Shown: positions 1-8,561, counted from the first letter of the stretch. The stretch: DNA of 53,721 nt from Subtercola boreus (GCF_003399635.1 NZ_NBXB01000013.1:1-53721), one strand, 5' to 3'. Translations and numbers: made by a program. Notes: a model not told the origin generated them from the letters alone.

Positions 1-78
1 GCGACGGGCTGAGCGGGGGCGCTTGGGGCGCCGCGCGGGGGCGCGCGGGCGGCGCGGGCCCCGGTGCCGCGGGGCGCG
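1..78. other. GC-rich edge, no gene seen
   Basis: The first 78 bases are almost pure G+C with runs of G and CGCG. They lie downstream of the leftmost minus-strand gene. I see no complete reading frame or clear terminator before the window edge. Confidence 0.5.
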
Positions 79-981
79 TCAGCGCGGGGTGGGGCCCGCG
101 AGGATCGTCGCGCCCGACGGGTCGGCCGCCGCGTCCCAGGGGGTCGGCATGCCGATCGGGTTCGGCTGCGGGTAGAGCGGCGCGCAGGCGTTGGCGAGGG
201 GGGCGAGCGCCGCCGCGACCGCTGCGAGCCGGGCATCGCTGAGGCCCGACCAGGGGGTGGTCGCGAGGCGGTTCGTCAGCTGCTCGGCGCGGTCGATCGT
301 GTCACGGCCGGCGGAAGTGATGAGGCCGTCGGAGTCGAGCATCCCGCGGTCGACGAGGTCGGACTGTTCGTCATCCCACTCCTCGTCGCTCCAGCCGCGC
401 GACCGCTTCATCGACGAGGTGTCGAGGTCGAGGCCGCTCCGCAGAACGACGGTGGTGAGGCCCGCGATGTTCTCGGTGACCAGGGCGAGCACATGACCGT
501 CGCCGCGGTGCTCGCGGAGGGTGGCCGTCGCCTGCCAGAGGTCGCGGTACGGGTCGCCGGTGGCGGTGAGGGCGCGGTTCGCTGCGGCGAGCGGACGCCC
601 GATGGTGTCCACTTCGGCCGCGATGGGGGCGAGGGCCGCGACGGCGCGGGCCGCGACATCCTCGTCGGGCACCAGGGTTCGGAGGGTGGATGCCGCACCG
701 GCCGCCCGGGCATCCAGAACTGCGGCGGGCGAAGCGACCGACCACGCAGCGGGCAGCGCGCGCTCGACGAGCATCGGGGCGAACCCGCTGAACAGGGCGG
801 TGACGGGGGCAGCGGACACCGCGCCGAGCGGGGCGGACCGACCCGCAAAGTAGCCGTCCCAGTAGCGTGTCAGGCCGATGGCGGCGAAGGCCGCACGCGA
901 CTCCGCCGAGAAGTACGTCACCGCGTGGATGGGTTCGAAGAGGGTCCAGAGCCCTCTGACCAGTGTGTCCCTCGACGTCAT
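79..981 (-). CDS. SCO6745 family protein (SalK-like)
   Basis: This is a protein of about 300 residues resembling the actinobacterial SCO6745/SalK group, which lacks a firmly assigned reaction. The start is MTSRDTLVRGLW at 981; an upstream extension of the frame would run into the divergent kinase gene. Seen: an N-terminal ARxLWTLFEPIH-type segment, alanine-rich helices, a central WQATATLREHRGDGH segment, and a C-terminal winged-helix-like part (GLITSAGRDTIDRAEQLTNRL). The WxxxxLREHRGDGHV motif is characteristic of the family. It is divergent from the PfkB kinase, with 78 bases between start codons. The family assignment is fairly sure; the function is unknown. Confidence 0.72.
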   Translation of the reverse strand: MTSRDTLVRGLWTLFEPIHAVTYFSAESRAAFAAIGLTRYWDGYFAGRSAPLGAVSAAPVTALFSGFAPMLVERALPAAWSVASPAAVLDARAAGAASTLRTLVPDEDVAARAVAALAPIAAEVDTIGRPLAAANRALTATGDPYRDLWQATATLREHRGDGHVLALVTENIAGLTTVVLRSGLDLDTSSMKRSRGWSDEEWDDEQSDLVDRGMLDSDGLITSAGRDTIDRAEQLTNRLATTPWSGLSDARLAAVAAALAPLANACAPLYPQPNPIGMPTPWDAAADPSGATILAGPTPR

Positions 982-1047
982 CGTTGCCTGCTTCCTCGAC
1001 TGCACCACGTGGGCCCGTCCGGCCGTGGCCGGTGCCCGAGCCCAGTC

Positions 1048-1053
1048 TAGGAT
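1048..1053 (+). promoter_or_regulatory. -10 box for a leaderless kinase mRNA
   Basis: TAGGAT ends six bases before the GTG start at 1060 and no ribosome-binding site lies between. This is the spacing of a leaderless transcript, as seen at many other starts in this window. Confidence 0.5.
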
Positions 1054-1059
1054 GGTGGC

Positions 1060-2070
1060 GTGACCGTCAGCGAAGACCCGCAGCCCCCGTCCGTGCTGGC
1101 TTCCGGCGCGCTGCCGCCGGAGGTGCTGGTCCCCGCCGTGCTTGTCCCCGCCGTCCTGGTCATCGGGGAGGCGCTCGTCGACATCGTCGTGCGGGACGGC
1201 GACGCGAGTGCCGCAGACGACAGAGCTCCGGTCGTGCATCCGGGTGGCAGCCCGCTGAACGTCGCCTACGGGCTCGCGCGGCTGGGCGTGCCCACGACCT
1301 TCCGCGCGCAGGTCGGCTCAGACGAGTACGGGCGGACCATCATCCGGCACCTCGAGCAGGCCGGCGTGGTGCTCGAGCAGGCCACGGCTCTGGATGCCCC
1401 GACCTCCACCGCCACGGCGCACCTCGACGCCGAAGGCCGGGCCAGCTACGAATTCGACATCGTGTGGGAGCTCGACCGCGGCGAGATCGCGGACGGCACG
1501 AGTATGCTCCACACCGGATCGATCGCGTCGGTGCTGCGTCCCGGGGCCGGCGAGATCCGCCGGTTGTTCGCGGATGCCCGGGCGCGAGGCGACGTGCTGC
1601 TCAGTTACGACCCGAACGTCCGGCCGAGCATCACACCCGACAGGGAATCGGTCGTGGCTGATGTCGAAGCGCTCGCAGCGGATGCGCATGTGGTGAAGCT
1701 CAGCGATGAAGATGCCGAGTGGCTGTATCCGGGCGTCGATCTCGAGACGGTCGTCTCGCGCTTTCTCGATGCGGGGAGCCTACTCGTGGGTGTGACGCGG
1801 GGAGGGGAGGGCTGCCTGCTCGCGGCCCCCGGCGTTCGCGTGGCACTGCCCGCGCAGCCAGTCGAGGTGGTCGACACCATCGGAGCGGGCGATTCGTTCA
1901 TGTCGGGGATGCTGTATGCGATCCTCCGCGACGGACTCGTGCCCGAGATTCTGGCCGGACGCCTCGACGGTGAGCAGGTAGAGGCCATCGCGCGCACGGC
2001 GCTCGAGAGTGCCCGCATCACGGTCTCCCGGGCCGGGGCGCACCCGCCATCGCTCGCCGAGCTCGGTTGA
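1060..2070 (+). CDS. PfkB family carbohydrate kinase
   Basis: This is a cytoplasmic ribokinase/fructokinase-type sugar kinase of 336 residues. Seen: the N-terminal PfkB signature region (GGSPLNVAYGLARLG, about residues 63-77) and the C-terminal signature DTIGAGDSFMSGML (about 271-284) with the catalytic Asp of GAGD. Fructokinase is the likeliest substrate class, but the substrate cannot be read from sequence. The GTG start at 1060 follows a -10 box. The N-terminus is odd: a 15-base unit repeated nearly twice encodes VLVPAVLVPAVLV before the first core strand (VLVIGEALVDI). The native start could lie inside that repeat. It stands alone, with the next gene having its own promoter. Confidence 0.85.
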   Translation: MTVSEDPQPPSVLASGALPPEVLVPAVLVPAVLVIGEALVDIVVRDGDASAADDRAPVVHPGGSPLNVAYGLARLGVPTTFRAQVGSDEYGRTIIRHLEQAGVVLEQATALDAPTSTATAHLDAEGRASYEFDIVWELDRGEIADGTSMLHTGSIASVLRPGAGEIRRLFADARARGDVLLSYDPNVRPSITPDRESVVADVEALAADAHVVKLSDEDAEWLYPGVDLETVVSRFLDAGSLLVGVTRGGEGCLLAAPGVRVALPAQPVEVVDTIGAGDSFMSGMLYAILRDGLVPEILAGRLDGEQVEAIARTALESARITVSRAGAHPPSLAELG

Positions 2071-2124
2071 CTCGGCGATTTCGGTGAACTCGCTGCAATC
2101 TGACGTCCGGGCCGCCCGCGGGCC

Positions 2125-2130
2125 TACGAT
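2125..2130 (+). promoter_or_regulatory. -10 box for a leaderless mRNA
   Basis: TACGAT ends six bases before the ATG at 2137 with no Shine-Dalgarno sequence between, so a leaderless transcript is likely. Confidence 0.5.
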
Positions 2131-2136
2131 CGGGTC

Positions 2137-3033
2137 ATGGCTCTTCTTTACAAAGCGGTACTGACCCCATCGAAACTCGAGCTGCTGCAGGGGTGGGTGC
2201 CCGGGCAGCCGTGGTTCAGTGCTGCGGACGAGCCTTCGCGAGGCACGGATGCCTCCAGCGGCGCGTTGGCGCAGGTCGGCTCCTTCCGGTTCGACGACCC
2301 CGCGGGTGAGGTGGGCATCGAGACGATGCTGCTCCGGGCGGAGGAGGGGGAGACCGCTGGGCCGGTGCTGCAGGTTCCGGTGACGTACCGCGCGGCCCCG
2401 CTCGACGGAGCCGACGCTTCACTGATCGGACGAGTCGAGCACTCGGTGCTCGGCACGCGGTGGGTGTATGACGCCTGCGGTGACCCGGTCTACGCGGCGG
2501 TGCTCGCCACGGTCATCCTGAACGGCGGAAGCCACGTCGAGCAGCACTGGGTGGTCGACGGCGAGGAGGTGGCGAAACCGCTCGACACGCTGGTCGAGGG
2601 CACGGGCGGGCGAGCGGTGCTCGGCAGCGGTGGGGCGGGGCCCGGTGGGGGCGCAGGCGCGGATGTCGGTGCTATGGACGGAGGTGCTGTGGACGGAGGT
2701 GCTGTGGACGGCGGGGATGCGGATGGCGGAGGTGGCGCCGGCGCACACAGTGGTGGGGGCGCCGACGCTGATCCCCGGCCGGAGTCGACCGTGATCGTCG
2801 CCGTCGAGACGGGAACCGAGTCGACGCTGATCCGTACCGGCGACCTGGTGATCGAGGTGCTGCGCCGGGTGACCGGCGAGGGTGCGCTGTCTGCTGCCGA
2901 GGCGGCGTCTGCCGCCCGCGCCGACTCAGCGGCGGCGATCGCGGGCACGAGCGCAATGCTGCTCGGCCGGTGGCCCGGTGAGCCCGAGCCGCGTCTGTTG
3001 GCGAGCGCCACCGCCGCGGCATCCGGGGCCTGA
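2137..3033 (+). CDS. Maltokinase N-terminal cap-like (CG0192-type) protein
   Basis: The 298-residue protein opens with MALLYKAVLTPSKLELLQGW followed by PGQPWF. This resembles the N-terminal cap domain of maltokinases and the corynebacterial CG0192-related proteins. Residues 1-150 look folded (GSFRFDDP, VGIETML, SVLGTRWVYDACGDPVY). Residues about 165-210 are a Gly/Asp/Ala spacer encoded partly by a short tandem repeat near 2670-2720 (AVDGG units). The C-terminal part is a second beta/alpha segment ending in alanine-rich helices. There is no kinase catalytic domain, so it is a cap without a kinase. Function is unknown; a glycogen/maltose link is inference from the domain only. Confidence 0.6.
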   Translation: MALLYKAVLTPSKLELLQGWVPGQPWFSAADEPSRGTDASSGALAQVGSFRFDDPAGEVGIETMLLRAEEGETAGPVLQVPVTYRAAPLDGADASLIGRVEHSVLGTRWVYDACGDPVYAAVLATVILNGGSHVEQHWVVDGEEVAKPLDTLVEGTGGRAVLGSGGAGPGGGAGADVGAMDGGAVDGGAVDGGDADGGGGAGAHSGGGADADPRPESTVIVAVETGTESTLIRTGDLVIEVLRRVTGEGALSAAEAASAARADSAAAIAGTSAMLLGRWPGEPEPRLLASATAAASGA

Positions 3034-3262
3034 TGGAGGTGGCCGGCGGCGCGACCGGCTCGAACGGCTTAAAAGCCCGCTGATAGCCTGATCCGCGCTT
3101 CCGGCGCTCCGAAAATCCACCCCGTCCCCGACAGCGAGACCGCCACTTCGGGCCGAGACCGCCGAGTGGAGCTGGCGATCCCGACCGCACCTGGCGGTCC
3201 CGAGGGAGGGTCGGGCGGGACGGGCCGAGCGGGAAGGCTCGGGCCGGAGGGCGCGGCGCCCG
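3034..3262. other. Non-coding, GC-rich; no gene seen
   Basis: These 229 bases separate the cap-like gene from the remnant of an iron transporter transcribed toward them. They contain short GC-rich inverted segments (for example GGCTTAAAAGCC near 3067) that might end transcription, but no convincing reading frame. Confidence 0.4.
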
Positions 3263-3617
3263 CTACCTGGCGGCGGCCGTGGCCAGCAGTGGCACGAGCT
3301 GGTCGAGCACGACGGGGATGCTCAGCACGCTGGCCGCGCTGTACGCCTTCGTGACCTCGGCGTCGGGGTCGAGGATGACCGAGCAGCCCCGGGTCGCCCA
3401 GGGGGTCGCGAGTGATGGCCTGCATGAGGGCCCCGCCGAGGCCGAGCGCGCTGCCGACGAGGAGGGCGAGAAGCATCCGGGGCACCCTGAAGTTGTTGAC
3501 GAGCAGCAGCAGGAGGAGCAGCAGTGCCAGCAGGAAGAGCGTGCGGCGGCTCGCGGTGGCTGCGACCGCTCCGCACGGGGGAGCTTCTGTGCGCGTGCGC
3601 GGCAGAGTCGACGCCAC
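3263..3617 (-). pseudogene. Collapsed iron-siderophore ABC transporter (FecCD start joined to binding-protein end)
   Basis: Read on the minus strand from GTG at 3617, the frame gives a permease N-terminus ([14 protein letters not shown]), a leucine-rich membrane segment, then [18 protein letters not shown], a hallmark of FecCD siderophore permeases. Just after DPGLLG, near 3380, similarity ends. One frame over, the sequence continues as [18 protein letters not shown] then [11 protein letters not shown], typical of the C-terminus of iron-siderophore substrate-binding proteins, stopping at TAG 3265-3263. The middle of the permease, any second permease or ATPase, and most of the binding protein are gone. 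The leucine run also looks shortened relative to intact permeases. This is a deletion scar, not a functional gene; the iron box at its start survives. Confidence 0.78.
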
Positions 3618-3633
3618 GGTAAGCCTTACCTTA
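3615..3633 (-). promoter_or_regulatory. DtxR/IdeR-type iron box
   Basis: A perfect inverted repeat, GGTAAG-C-CTTACC (3618-3630), sits inside a 19-base site that resembles the actinobacterial DtxR/IdeR/DmdR operator. It overlaps the GTG start of the siderophore-permease remnant. It would have repressed the transporter when iron was plentiful; its target is now broken. Confidence 0.7.
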
Positions 3634-3696
3634 CCGTCGGCACCTGTGTTGCCGCCTGTGTCGGCGCCGGGCAGGTGCTGAGTTGAGCGTCGGGTC

Positions 3697-4680
3697 TCAG
3701 GGCAGGCGGAAGACGATTCCCGCGTAGGTGAGTCCCGCGCCGAACCCGACGGAGAGCACGAGGTCACCCGACTTCAGCGTGCCGGCCTCGCGCATGCGCG
3801 CGATAGCGATCGGGATCGACGCCGACGATGTGTTGCCCGTCGTGACGATGTCGTCGGCCACGATCAGGTCGTCGCGGGCGCCTGCGTCCTTCACTTTATG
3901 GGCGATCGCCTCGACGATCCGGAGGTTCGCCTGATGCGTGACGAGCGCGTCGATGTCCCCGAGGGCGACCCCGGATGCGTCGACGGCACGCAGGGCGACA
4001 GGAGCGATCGCGGTCGACGCCCAGCGGAACACCGACTGGCCCTCCTGGAAGATGAACGAGTCGCGGTCCTTGATGTGGATGGTCGACACGAGTTTCTCGG
4101 CTGAGCCCCACGCCACCCGGCCGATCTCATCGACCTCGCTCGCCGTCACCACGACGGCTCCCGCGCCGTCGCCGAAGATGATCGCGTTGCCACGGTCGGT
4201 CTGGTCCACCCAGTCCGTGAGCTTCTCGGCGCCGATCAGCAGCACGTTCCTCGCGGCGCCGTTCTTGATGGCGCTCGACGCAACACCGAGGCCGTAACAG
4301 AACCCTGCGCAGGCGGCATTGAGGTCGAACGAGCCCGGAGCTTCGATGCCGAGTCCGGCGGCGACCTGCGTCGCGGCGTGCGGGATCTGCGACGGCATCG
4401 TGCAGGTGGCCACGATGACGGTGTCGATGTCGGCGGGCAGCATCCCGGCATCCTCGAGGGCCATGCGGCCGGCTGTGACAGCCATGGAGACGACGGTCTC
4501 GTCGGCGGTCGCGAAACGGCGCTCACGGATGCCGACCCGGCGGGTGATCCACTCGTCGTTGGTGTCGAACGTCTGGGACAGATCGTCGTTCGTGACGATG
4601 CGCGAGCCCCTGTCGAAGCCGAAGCCGGCGATGCGGGCCCCGGGCGAGGTGGGGGCGGGAACGATCTGCGCTGTGCTCAT
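3697..4680 (-). CDS. fabH: Beta-ketoacyl-ACP synthase III (FabH)
   Basis: FabH starts fatty-acid synthesis by condensing an acyl-CoA primer with malonyl-ACP in the cytoplasm. The protein has 327 residues, normal for the family, and keeps the full Cys-His-Asn triad: Cys124 ([13 protein letters not shown]), His249 (VTHQANLRI) and Asn283 ([11 protein letters not shown]). The glycine-rich end ([17 protein letters not shown]) is typical. The start at 4680 has an AGGAG 12 bases upstream. It lies apart from any fabD-acpP-fabF cluster and instead follows an acyl-CoA dehydrogenase on the same strand, 71 bases downstream. It could be the housekeeping enzyme or a specialised paralogue for branched or unusual primers. 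Confidence 0.9.
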   Translation of the reverse strand: MSTAQIVPAPTSPGARIAGFGFDRGSRIVTNDDLSQTFDTNDEWITRRVGIRERRFATADETVVSMAVTAGRMALEDAGMLPADIDTVIVATCTMPSQIPHAATQVAAGLGIEAPGSFDLNAACAGFCYGLGVASSAIKNGAARNVLLIGAEKLTDWVDQTDRGNAIIFGDGAGAVVVTASEVDEIGRVAWGSAEKLVSTIHIKDRDSFIFQEGQSVFRWASTAIAPVALRAVDASGVALGDIDALVTHQANLRIVEAIAHKVKDAGARDDLIVADDIVTTGNTSSASIPIAIARMREAGTLKSGDLVLSVGFGAGLTYAGIVFRLP

Positions 4681-4751
4681 CGGATGCTGGCTCCTCTTGG
4701 TACGAAGTACCTCGTCAACGATAACGACAATCGCCCCCGTGCGGTGACGGC

Positions 4752-5996
4752 TCAGGCGAAGGCGGAGACCCCCGTGATGGAACGCCCGATCAGGAGGGCC
4801 TGGATGGTCTCGGTGCCCTCGTAGGTGTGCAGCGACTCCAGATCGGCGAGGTGGCGCGCGACCGAGTGCTTCAGCAGGATGCCGTTGCCGCCGAGCAGGT
4901 CCCGCGCGTTGGACGCGATGGCGCGGGCGGTTCGCGTGCTGGTGAATTTCGTGAGACTGGCCTGCGTGGCCGTGAGGGCGCTGCGGGCATCCAGAGCCGT
5001 CGCCTGGAAGCAGTACAACTGGATCGTGCCGAGCTCGCTCAGCATGCGGGCGAGCCGCTCCTGCACGATCTGCGAAGCGGCCAGGGGACGGCCGAACTGG
5101 CTCCGCTGGGCCGCGTACTGCACCGCCGCCTCGTAGCAGGCGGTGGCGTGCCCGAGGGCGGCCCAGGAGACTGAGAGGCGGGTCGCCTGGATGGATCGGG
5201 CCGTCTCGCGGAACGAGGTCGCCCCGGGCAGAAGGGCATTCTCCGGCACGAACACCTCACGAAGTACGATGTGCGTCTGCCAGATCGCGCGGAGTGAGGC
5301 CTTCTGCTCAATGACCGTGGCCCGGTATCCGGGAGTCTCCTGGTCGACGAGGAAGCCGCGCACCGCCCCGTCGGCCGTTCGTGCCCAGACGATCGTGAGG
5401 CCGCCGAGGGAGCCGTTGCCGATCCACTTCTTCTCGCCGTTCAGGAGGTAACCGGCGGTACCGTCCCGGGTCGCCTCCGTCGCGGTGCTCTCGAGCGCCA
5501 CGGAATCCGAGCCGTGCGTCGGTTCGGTGAGGGCGAAGGCGCCGAACTCCGTCGCGCGGGCGAGGGGTTCGAGCCAGCGGCTCTTCTGCTCGTCGGTGCC
5601 GAAGGCCGCGACCGACCGGAGCGCGAGCCCGCCCTGCACGCCGATGAACGCCCCGAGCGAGCCGTCGCCCCGATTGATCTCGAGGTTCACGAGCCCGGCG
5701 GCGAGTTTCGACATCGGAGCGAACCCCGGGATGTCGGTACCCTCCCGCAGCAGGTCGAGCTCGCCGAGGCGGCGGGCGAGCTGCGCGGGGAACTCCGCGC
5801 GGTCCCAGTAGCCGTCGATCACCGGCAGCACCTCGACCTCGACGAAACCGCGCGCGCGGGCGGCGTAGGCGAGGTCTTCGGCGGGCAGGCCCTCGAACAG
5901 CCCGAGGGGATCGGTGTCGAGCGCGGTCGTGAGCTCGTACTCGGGCTCGGTGGTGCCGACTTTGGGTGCGCTTCGCTGGGCCACCTGGTGCTCCAT
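4752..5996 (-). CDS. Acyl-CoA dehydrogenase, glutaryl-CoA dehydrogenase-like
   Basis: This 414-residue FAD enzyme would oxidise an acyl-CoA to the enoyl-CoA. Seen in order: an alpha N-terminal domain (YAARARGFVEVEVLPVIDGY), the FAD/substrate beta domain (FGAFALTEPTHGSDSVAL, KKWIGNGSLGGLTIVWAR), and the C-terminal helices (QFGRPLAASQIVQERLARML). The YEGTETIQALLIGRSITG segment near residue 392 places the catalytic Glu (E393) as in the glutaryl-CoA/isovaleryl-type group. No promoter is obvious; a strong hairpin lies only 8 bases before its start. It precedes fabH on the same strand, so an acyl-chain role is plausible. The exact substrate is not readable. Confidence 0.85.
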   Translation of the reverse strand: MEHQVAQRSAPKVGTTEPEYELTTALDTDPLGLFEGLPAEDLAYAARARGFVEVEVLPVIDGYWDRAEFPAQLARRLGELDLLREGTDIPGFAPMSKLAAGLVNLEINRGDGSLGAFIGVQGGLALRSVAAFGTDEQKSRWLEPLARATEFGAFALTEPTHGSDSVALESTATEATRDGTAGYLLNGEKKWIGNGSLGGLTIVWARTADGAVRGFLVDQETPGYRATVIEQKASLRAIWQTHIVLREVFVPENALLPGATSFRETARSIQATRLSVSWAALGHATACYEAAVQYAAQRSQFGRPLAASQIVQERLARMLSELGTIQLYCFQATALDARSALTATQASLTKFTSTRTARAIASNARDLLGGNGILLKHSVARHLADLESLHTYEGTETIQALLIGRSITGVSAFA

Positions 5997-6004
5997 TCAA
6001 GAGA

Positions 6005-6034
6005 GAAGGGCCCCCGCCGAAGCGAGGGCCCTTC
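6005..6034 (-). terminator. Perfect hairpin with UUCG loop between two genes
   Basis: A 13-bp stem with a single G-U type pair closes on a UUCG tetraloop. It begins 19 bases after the ferritin-like gene stops and ends 8 bases before the acyl-CoA dehydrogenase start. There is only a weak T-run after it. It could be a terminator for the upstream gene or an attenuating or processing hairpin for the downstream one. Confidence 0.7.
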
Positions 6035-6052
6035 CCAGTATGCGGTTGCGGG

Positions 6053-7003
6053 TTACGCAGCGCCGCCTGAGGTGTTCAGGTCGCCGTTGACGCCGGCCGG
6101 GAAGAACCCGCCCTTCTTGACGGCCTTCGGGTTCAGGTAGGCGATGTTCAGCACCTGGCCGGGCGTACGGCTGTAGGTGATGCCGTTCGAGTCGGTCGGA
6201 ACGAGGTTCGCCTTACCGTTGACCGTGATGCCCTGGTCGAGGCTGGTCGAGCCGTCGAGGCTGTCGCGGGCGGCCGAGATCTTGTTGACCGTGTCGATGA
6301 CCGCGGGGGTCTCGACGCCGATGCGGTAGAGGCTCGTGCGCACGATTCCGGCGTGGTACGCCTCGACTGAGAGGATGCCCGCAGCGGCTTCGAGGTACGT
6401 CTTGTTGGTGACGAGAGCTGCTGCACCCTTGTAGGCGGTGACTCCGACGTCTTCGAAGATGAAGGCACCGATGAGGAAGCTGACCTCGTCGGCATACGGG
6501 TCGAAGGTCTGGCCCTGCTTGATCACGCCGGCCGCGACGGCAGCCGAGGTGAAGGCGTCCGAGATGTTGATCGCGGGGCGCGAGACGGCAGCGGAGCCGA
6601 GTGCTGCACGCAGGAACGCGACGTGCGCACGCTCGTCGGCCGCGATCTCCTCGGCGTAGGCCTTGATCGCGGGCGTCGCGAACTTGACCTGCTTGCCACC
6701 GGTCACCGCACCGACGGTCTGCTTGCCACCGGTGAGGCTCGCGGGCAGACCCGCACCCGTCACGGCGTGCAGGTAGAACTCAGCCTCGAGGTATTCGAGG
6801 TTGAGCGCGAAGTTCAGGATCGAACCGTCGCTGATGCCGGCAGCCGAGACGGCGGGGGCCGCGACAGCGCCGGCGGCCGGGGCGAGAACGGCGGCGCCGA
6901 TGCCGGCGGCACCGATCCCTGCGGCTGCGAGCAGCTTGCGGCGGTCGAGCTTGGTCTCAGCGCTGCGGTTGATGGCGTTGGTGATGAATTTCTCGTCGAA
7001 CAT
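6053..7003 (-). CDS. Ferritin-like domain protein with Tat-type signal
   Basis: This 316-residue protein has an N-terminal DRRKLLAAAGIGAAGIG segment, a twin-arginine motif followed by a hydrophobic stretch, so export by Tat is likely. After cleavage it carries a ferritin-like four-helix domain (PF13668 type): FALNLEYLEAEFYLHAV, a central AEEIAADERAHVAFLRAAL, then a later helix with EAYHAGIVRTSLY. The ExxY and DExxH residues are the expected metal ligands. The start is ATG 7003, with GGAG 8 bases upstream; a longer frame from TTG 7015 is less likely. It follows the sortase-anchored protein gene by 107 bases on the same strand. Iron storage or oxidant defence outside the cell is inference. Confidence 0.8.
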   Translation of the reverse strand: MFDEKFITNAINRSAETKLDRRKLLAAAGIGAAGIGAAVLAPAAGAVAAPAVSAAGISDGSILNFALNLEYLEAEFYLHAVTGAGLPASLTGGKQTVGAVTGGKQVKFATPAIKAYAEEIAADERAHVAFLRAALGSAAVSRPAINISDAFTSAAVAAGVIKQGQTFDPYADEVSFLIGAFIFEDVGVTAYKGAAALVTNKTYLEAAAGILSVEAYHAGIVRTSLYRIGVETPAVIDTVNKISAARDSLDGSTSLDQGITVNGKANLVPTDSNGITYSRTPGQVLNIAYLNPKAVKKGGFFPAGVNGDLNTSGGAA

Positions 7004-7050
7004 GTGGAGCTCCAAACGGGTGAGAAGAAGAAAAGAGAAAGGTGTTCAGT

Positions 7051-7086
7051 GACGCCAGTGGTGAAGCTGACGCCAGTGGTGAAGCT
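7051..7086. repeat. Perfect 18-bp tandem duplication
   Basis: GACGCCAGTGGTGAAGCT occurs twice head to tail between the surface-protein gene and the ferritin-like gene. It lies in the untranslated spacer. No function is evident; it may be recent slippage. Confidence 0.85.
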
Positions 7087-7110
7087 GGCGCGAGAGGTGA
7101 CGCCGAGGCG

Positions 7111-8445
7111 TTACGCGTTCGCCTTGCGACGGAAGGCGAAGACCACGCCGGCTCCGACGAGCAGGAATCCACCGGCGAGGGCGCCGATGCCTGATGCGTC
7201 GAGACCCGTGTTGGCCAGGCTGCCGGTTCCGCTGCTGCCGGATCCGCTGCCGCCCGATCCGCTACCGCCACCGTTGGCCGGTGTGGTGGGGGTCGGCGTC
7301 GGGGTGGGGGTCGGCGTCGGGTCGGCGACGACCGTGAAGGTGCCGGTTGCCACTCGCGCGGAGCGGTCACCCGTCAGGGCGACGGTGTAGTCGCCGACGG
7401 GGGCGTTGGCCGCGAGGATGATCGCACCCTTGGCGCTGCCGTCCTTCGCATCAGCGAAGAGCTGGGCGGCCGTGTCGGCACCGGGCAGAACGACGACCGT
7501 GCCGGTCGGATCCTTGATGAGGAGCGTGAGCGACTCGGCGGGGCTGAAGCCCGTGGCCGTGAAGGCGATTCCGGTCAGGGCGGTGTTGGAGACGGTGGTC
7601 GAGGTCGGGTCGAGCGTGAGGCTCAGCGGGATCAGCGGCACCGGTGCGGTCGCGAAGTAGAACACGATGGCCTGGCGGTCGGCTCCGGGGAGTTCGTTTC
7701 CGTCGGCGTCCGTCTGGTAGGTGAGAACGCGGATGCCGTCGGTCTCGACGGTGCCTCCACCGGGCTCGAGGTCGCTGAAGTCAGTGGTGATCGACCACGT
7801 CTTGTCGGCCTTGACGGTGGTCTTGCCGGCGCTGTCCTGGTTGCCTGCGCGGCCCGTGTACTGGATCTCGACGGTGGCACCTGGGGTGCCGGTTCCCTTG
7901 AAGACCGGGGTGGCCGTGTCGACGGTGCTCAGCTGCTCGGGCGAGGTGACCGCAAACGGATCACCGGGCACGGGTGCGTCCTTGAAGGTGAAGGCATAGG
8001 GAGGGAGGGTCGCGACGACGGTTCCTGCTTCGTTGTCCTTCAGCTCCTTGACCGTGACGTTGACCAGGGTCTGACCGGGCGCGAGGGCGCCGAAGTTCGC
8101 GATCGCATTCCAGTTGCCGTCGCCGTCGACCTGAACGCCGCCGAAGATGGCGGGCGTGTTCACGGTTCCGTCGGCAGCGGTGTAGTACACCTGCACGGTG
8201 TCGCCAGCGTTGAGGTTTGTGCCGGTGAAGCCGGTGAGGCCGGGGCCGGCCTGCGCGACGTTGGTGTCCCCGGCTGCGGGGGAGGTGACGCTGAATTCGC
8301 CAGCAGCGAAGGCTGCGGGGGCGAGAGCGAGCGACGGTACGACAGCGAGAGCCGCTGCTGCGCCGAAGATGGCCAGTCTTTTCGCGAGACCGCGCGAAGC
8401 CGGTGGCCGGCTCGTGGCGCGCTCAGGTAGGGAAATACCGTGCAT
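7111..8445 (-). CDS. Sortase-anchored surface protein with Ig-like domains (LANTG signal)
   Basis: This is an exported cell-wall protein of 444 residues. The start is ATG 8445 with AGGAG five bases upstream (5-base spacer); upstream codons in frame lack a site. Seen: an N-terminal signal peptide (KRLAIFGAAAALAVV, ending near AAFAAG), beta-sandwich modules (FSVTSPAAGDTNV, then PFAVTSPEQLSTVDT, then LTLDPTSTTVSNTAL), a Thr-Pro repeat linker, a Gly/Ser linker, then LANTG, a hydrophobic helix and RRKANA. LAxTG is the motif used by class E sortases of high-GC actinobacteria; no sortase gene is in the window. The ferritin-like exported protein downstream may be co-transcribed. Adhesion or cell-surface display is a reasonable guess, not proven. 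Confidence 0.82.
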   Translation of the reverse strand: MHGISLPERATSRPPASRGLAKRLAIFGAAAALAVVPSLALAPAAFAAGEFSVTSPAAGDTNVAQAGPGLTGFTGTNLNAGDTVQVYYTAADGTVNTPAIFGGVQVDGDGNWNAIANFGALAPGQTLVNVTVKELKDNEAGTVVATLPPYAFTFKDAPVPGDPFAVTSPEQLSTVDTATPVFKGTGTPGATVEIQYTGRAGNQDSAGKTTVKADKTWSITTDFSDLEPGGGTVETDGIRVLTYQTDADGNELPGADRQAIVFYFATAPVPLIPLSLTLDPTSTTVSNTALTGIAFTATGFSPAESLTLLIKDPTGTVVVLPGADTAAQLFADAKDGSAKGAIILAANAPVGDYTVALTGDRSARVATGTFTVVADPTPTPTPTPTPTTPANGGGSGSGGSGSGSSGTGSLANTGLDASGIGALAGGFLLVGAGVVFAFRRKANA

Positions 8446-8561
8446 GGGTGCTCCTGAAGTGGAATTGACAAAGGAAGAGCGCCCCCTGCGACGGCGACAT
8501 CGGGAAGAACGTATCCGATGAGACATGCATTTGTCACTTGTTTTTTCATATGTTCACCTTT

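Noticed and set aside
2660-2725. Possible repeat array in the cap-like gene
   Set aside because: Only two to three imperfect 15-base units encoding an Asp/Gly/Ala linker; low complexity, not CRISPR or a mobile repeat.
4699-4711. GGTAC-GAA-GTACC inverted repeat upstream of fabH
   Set aside because: Five-base arms only, and no consensus -35/-10 pair around it; could be chance.
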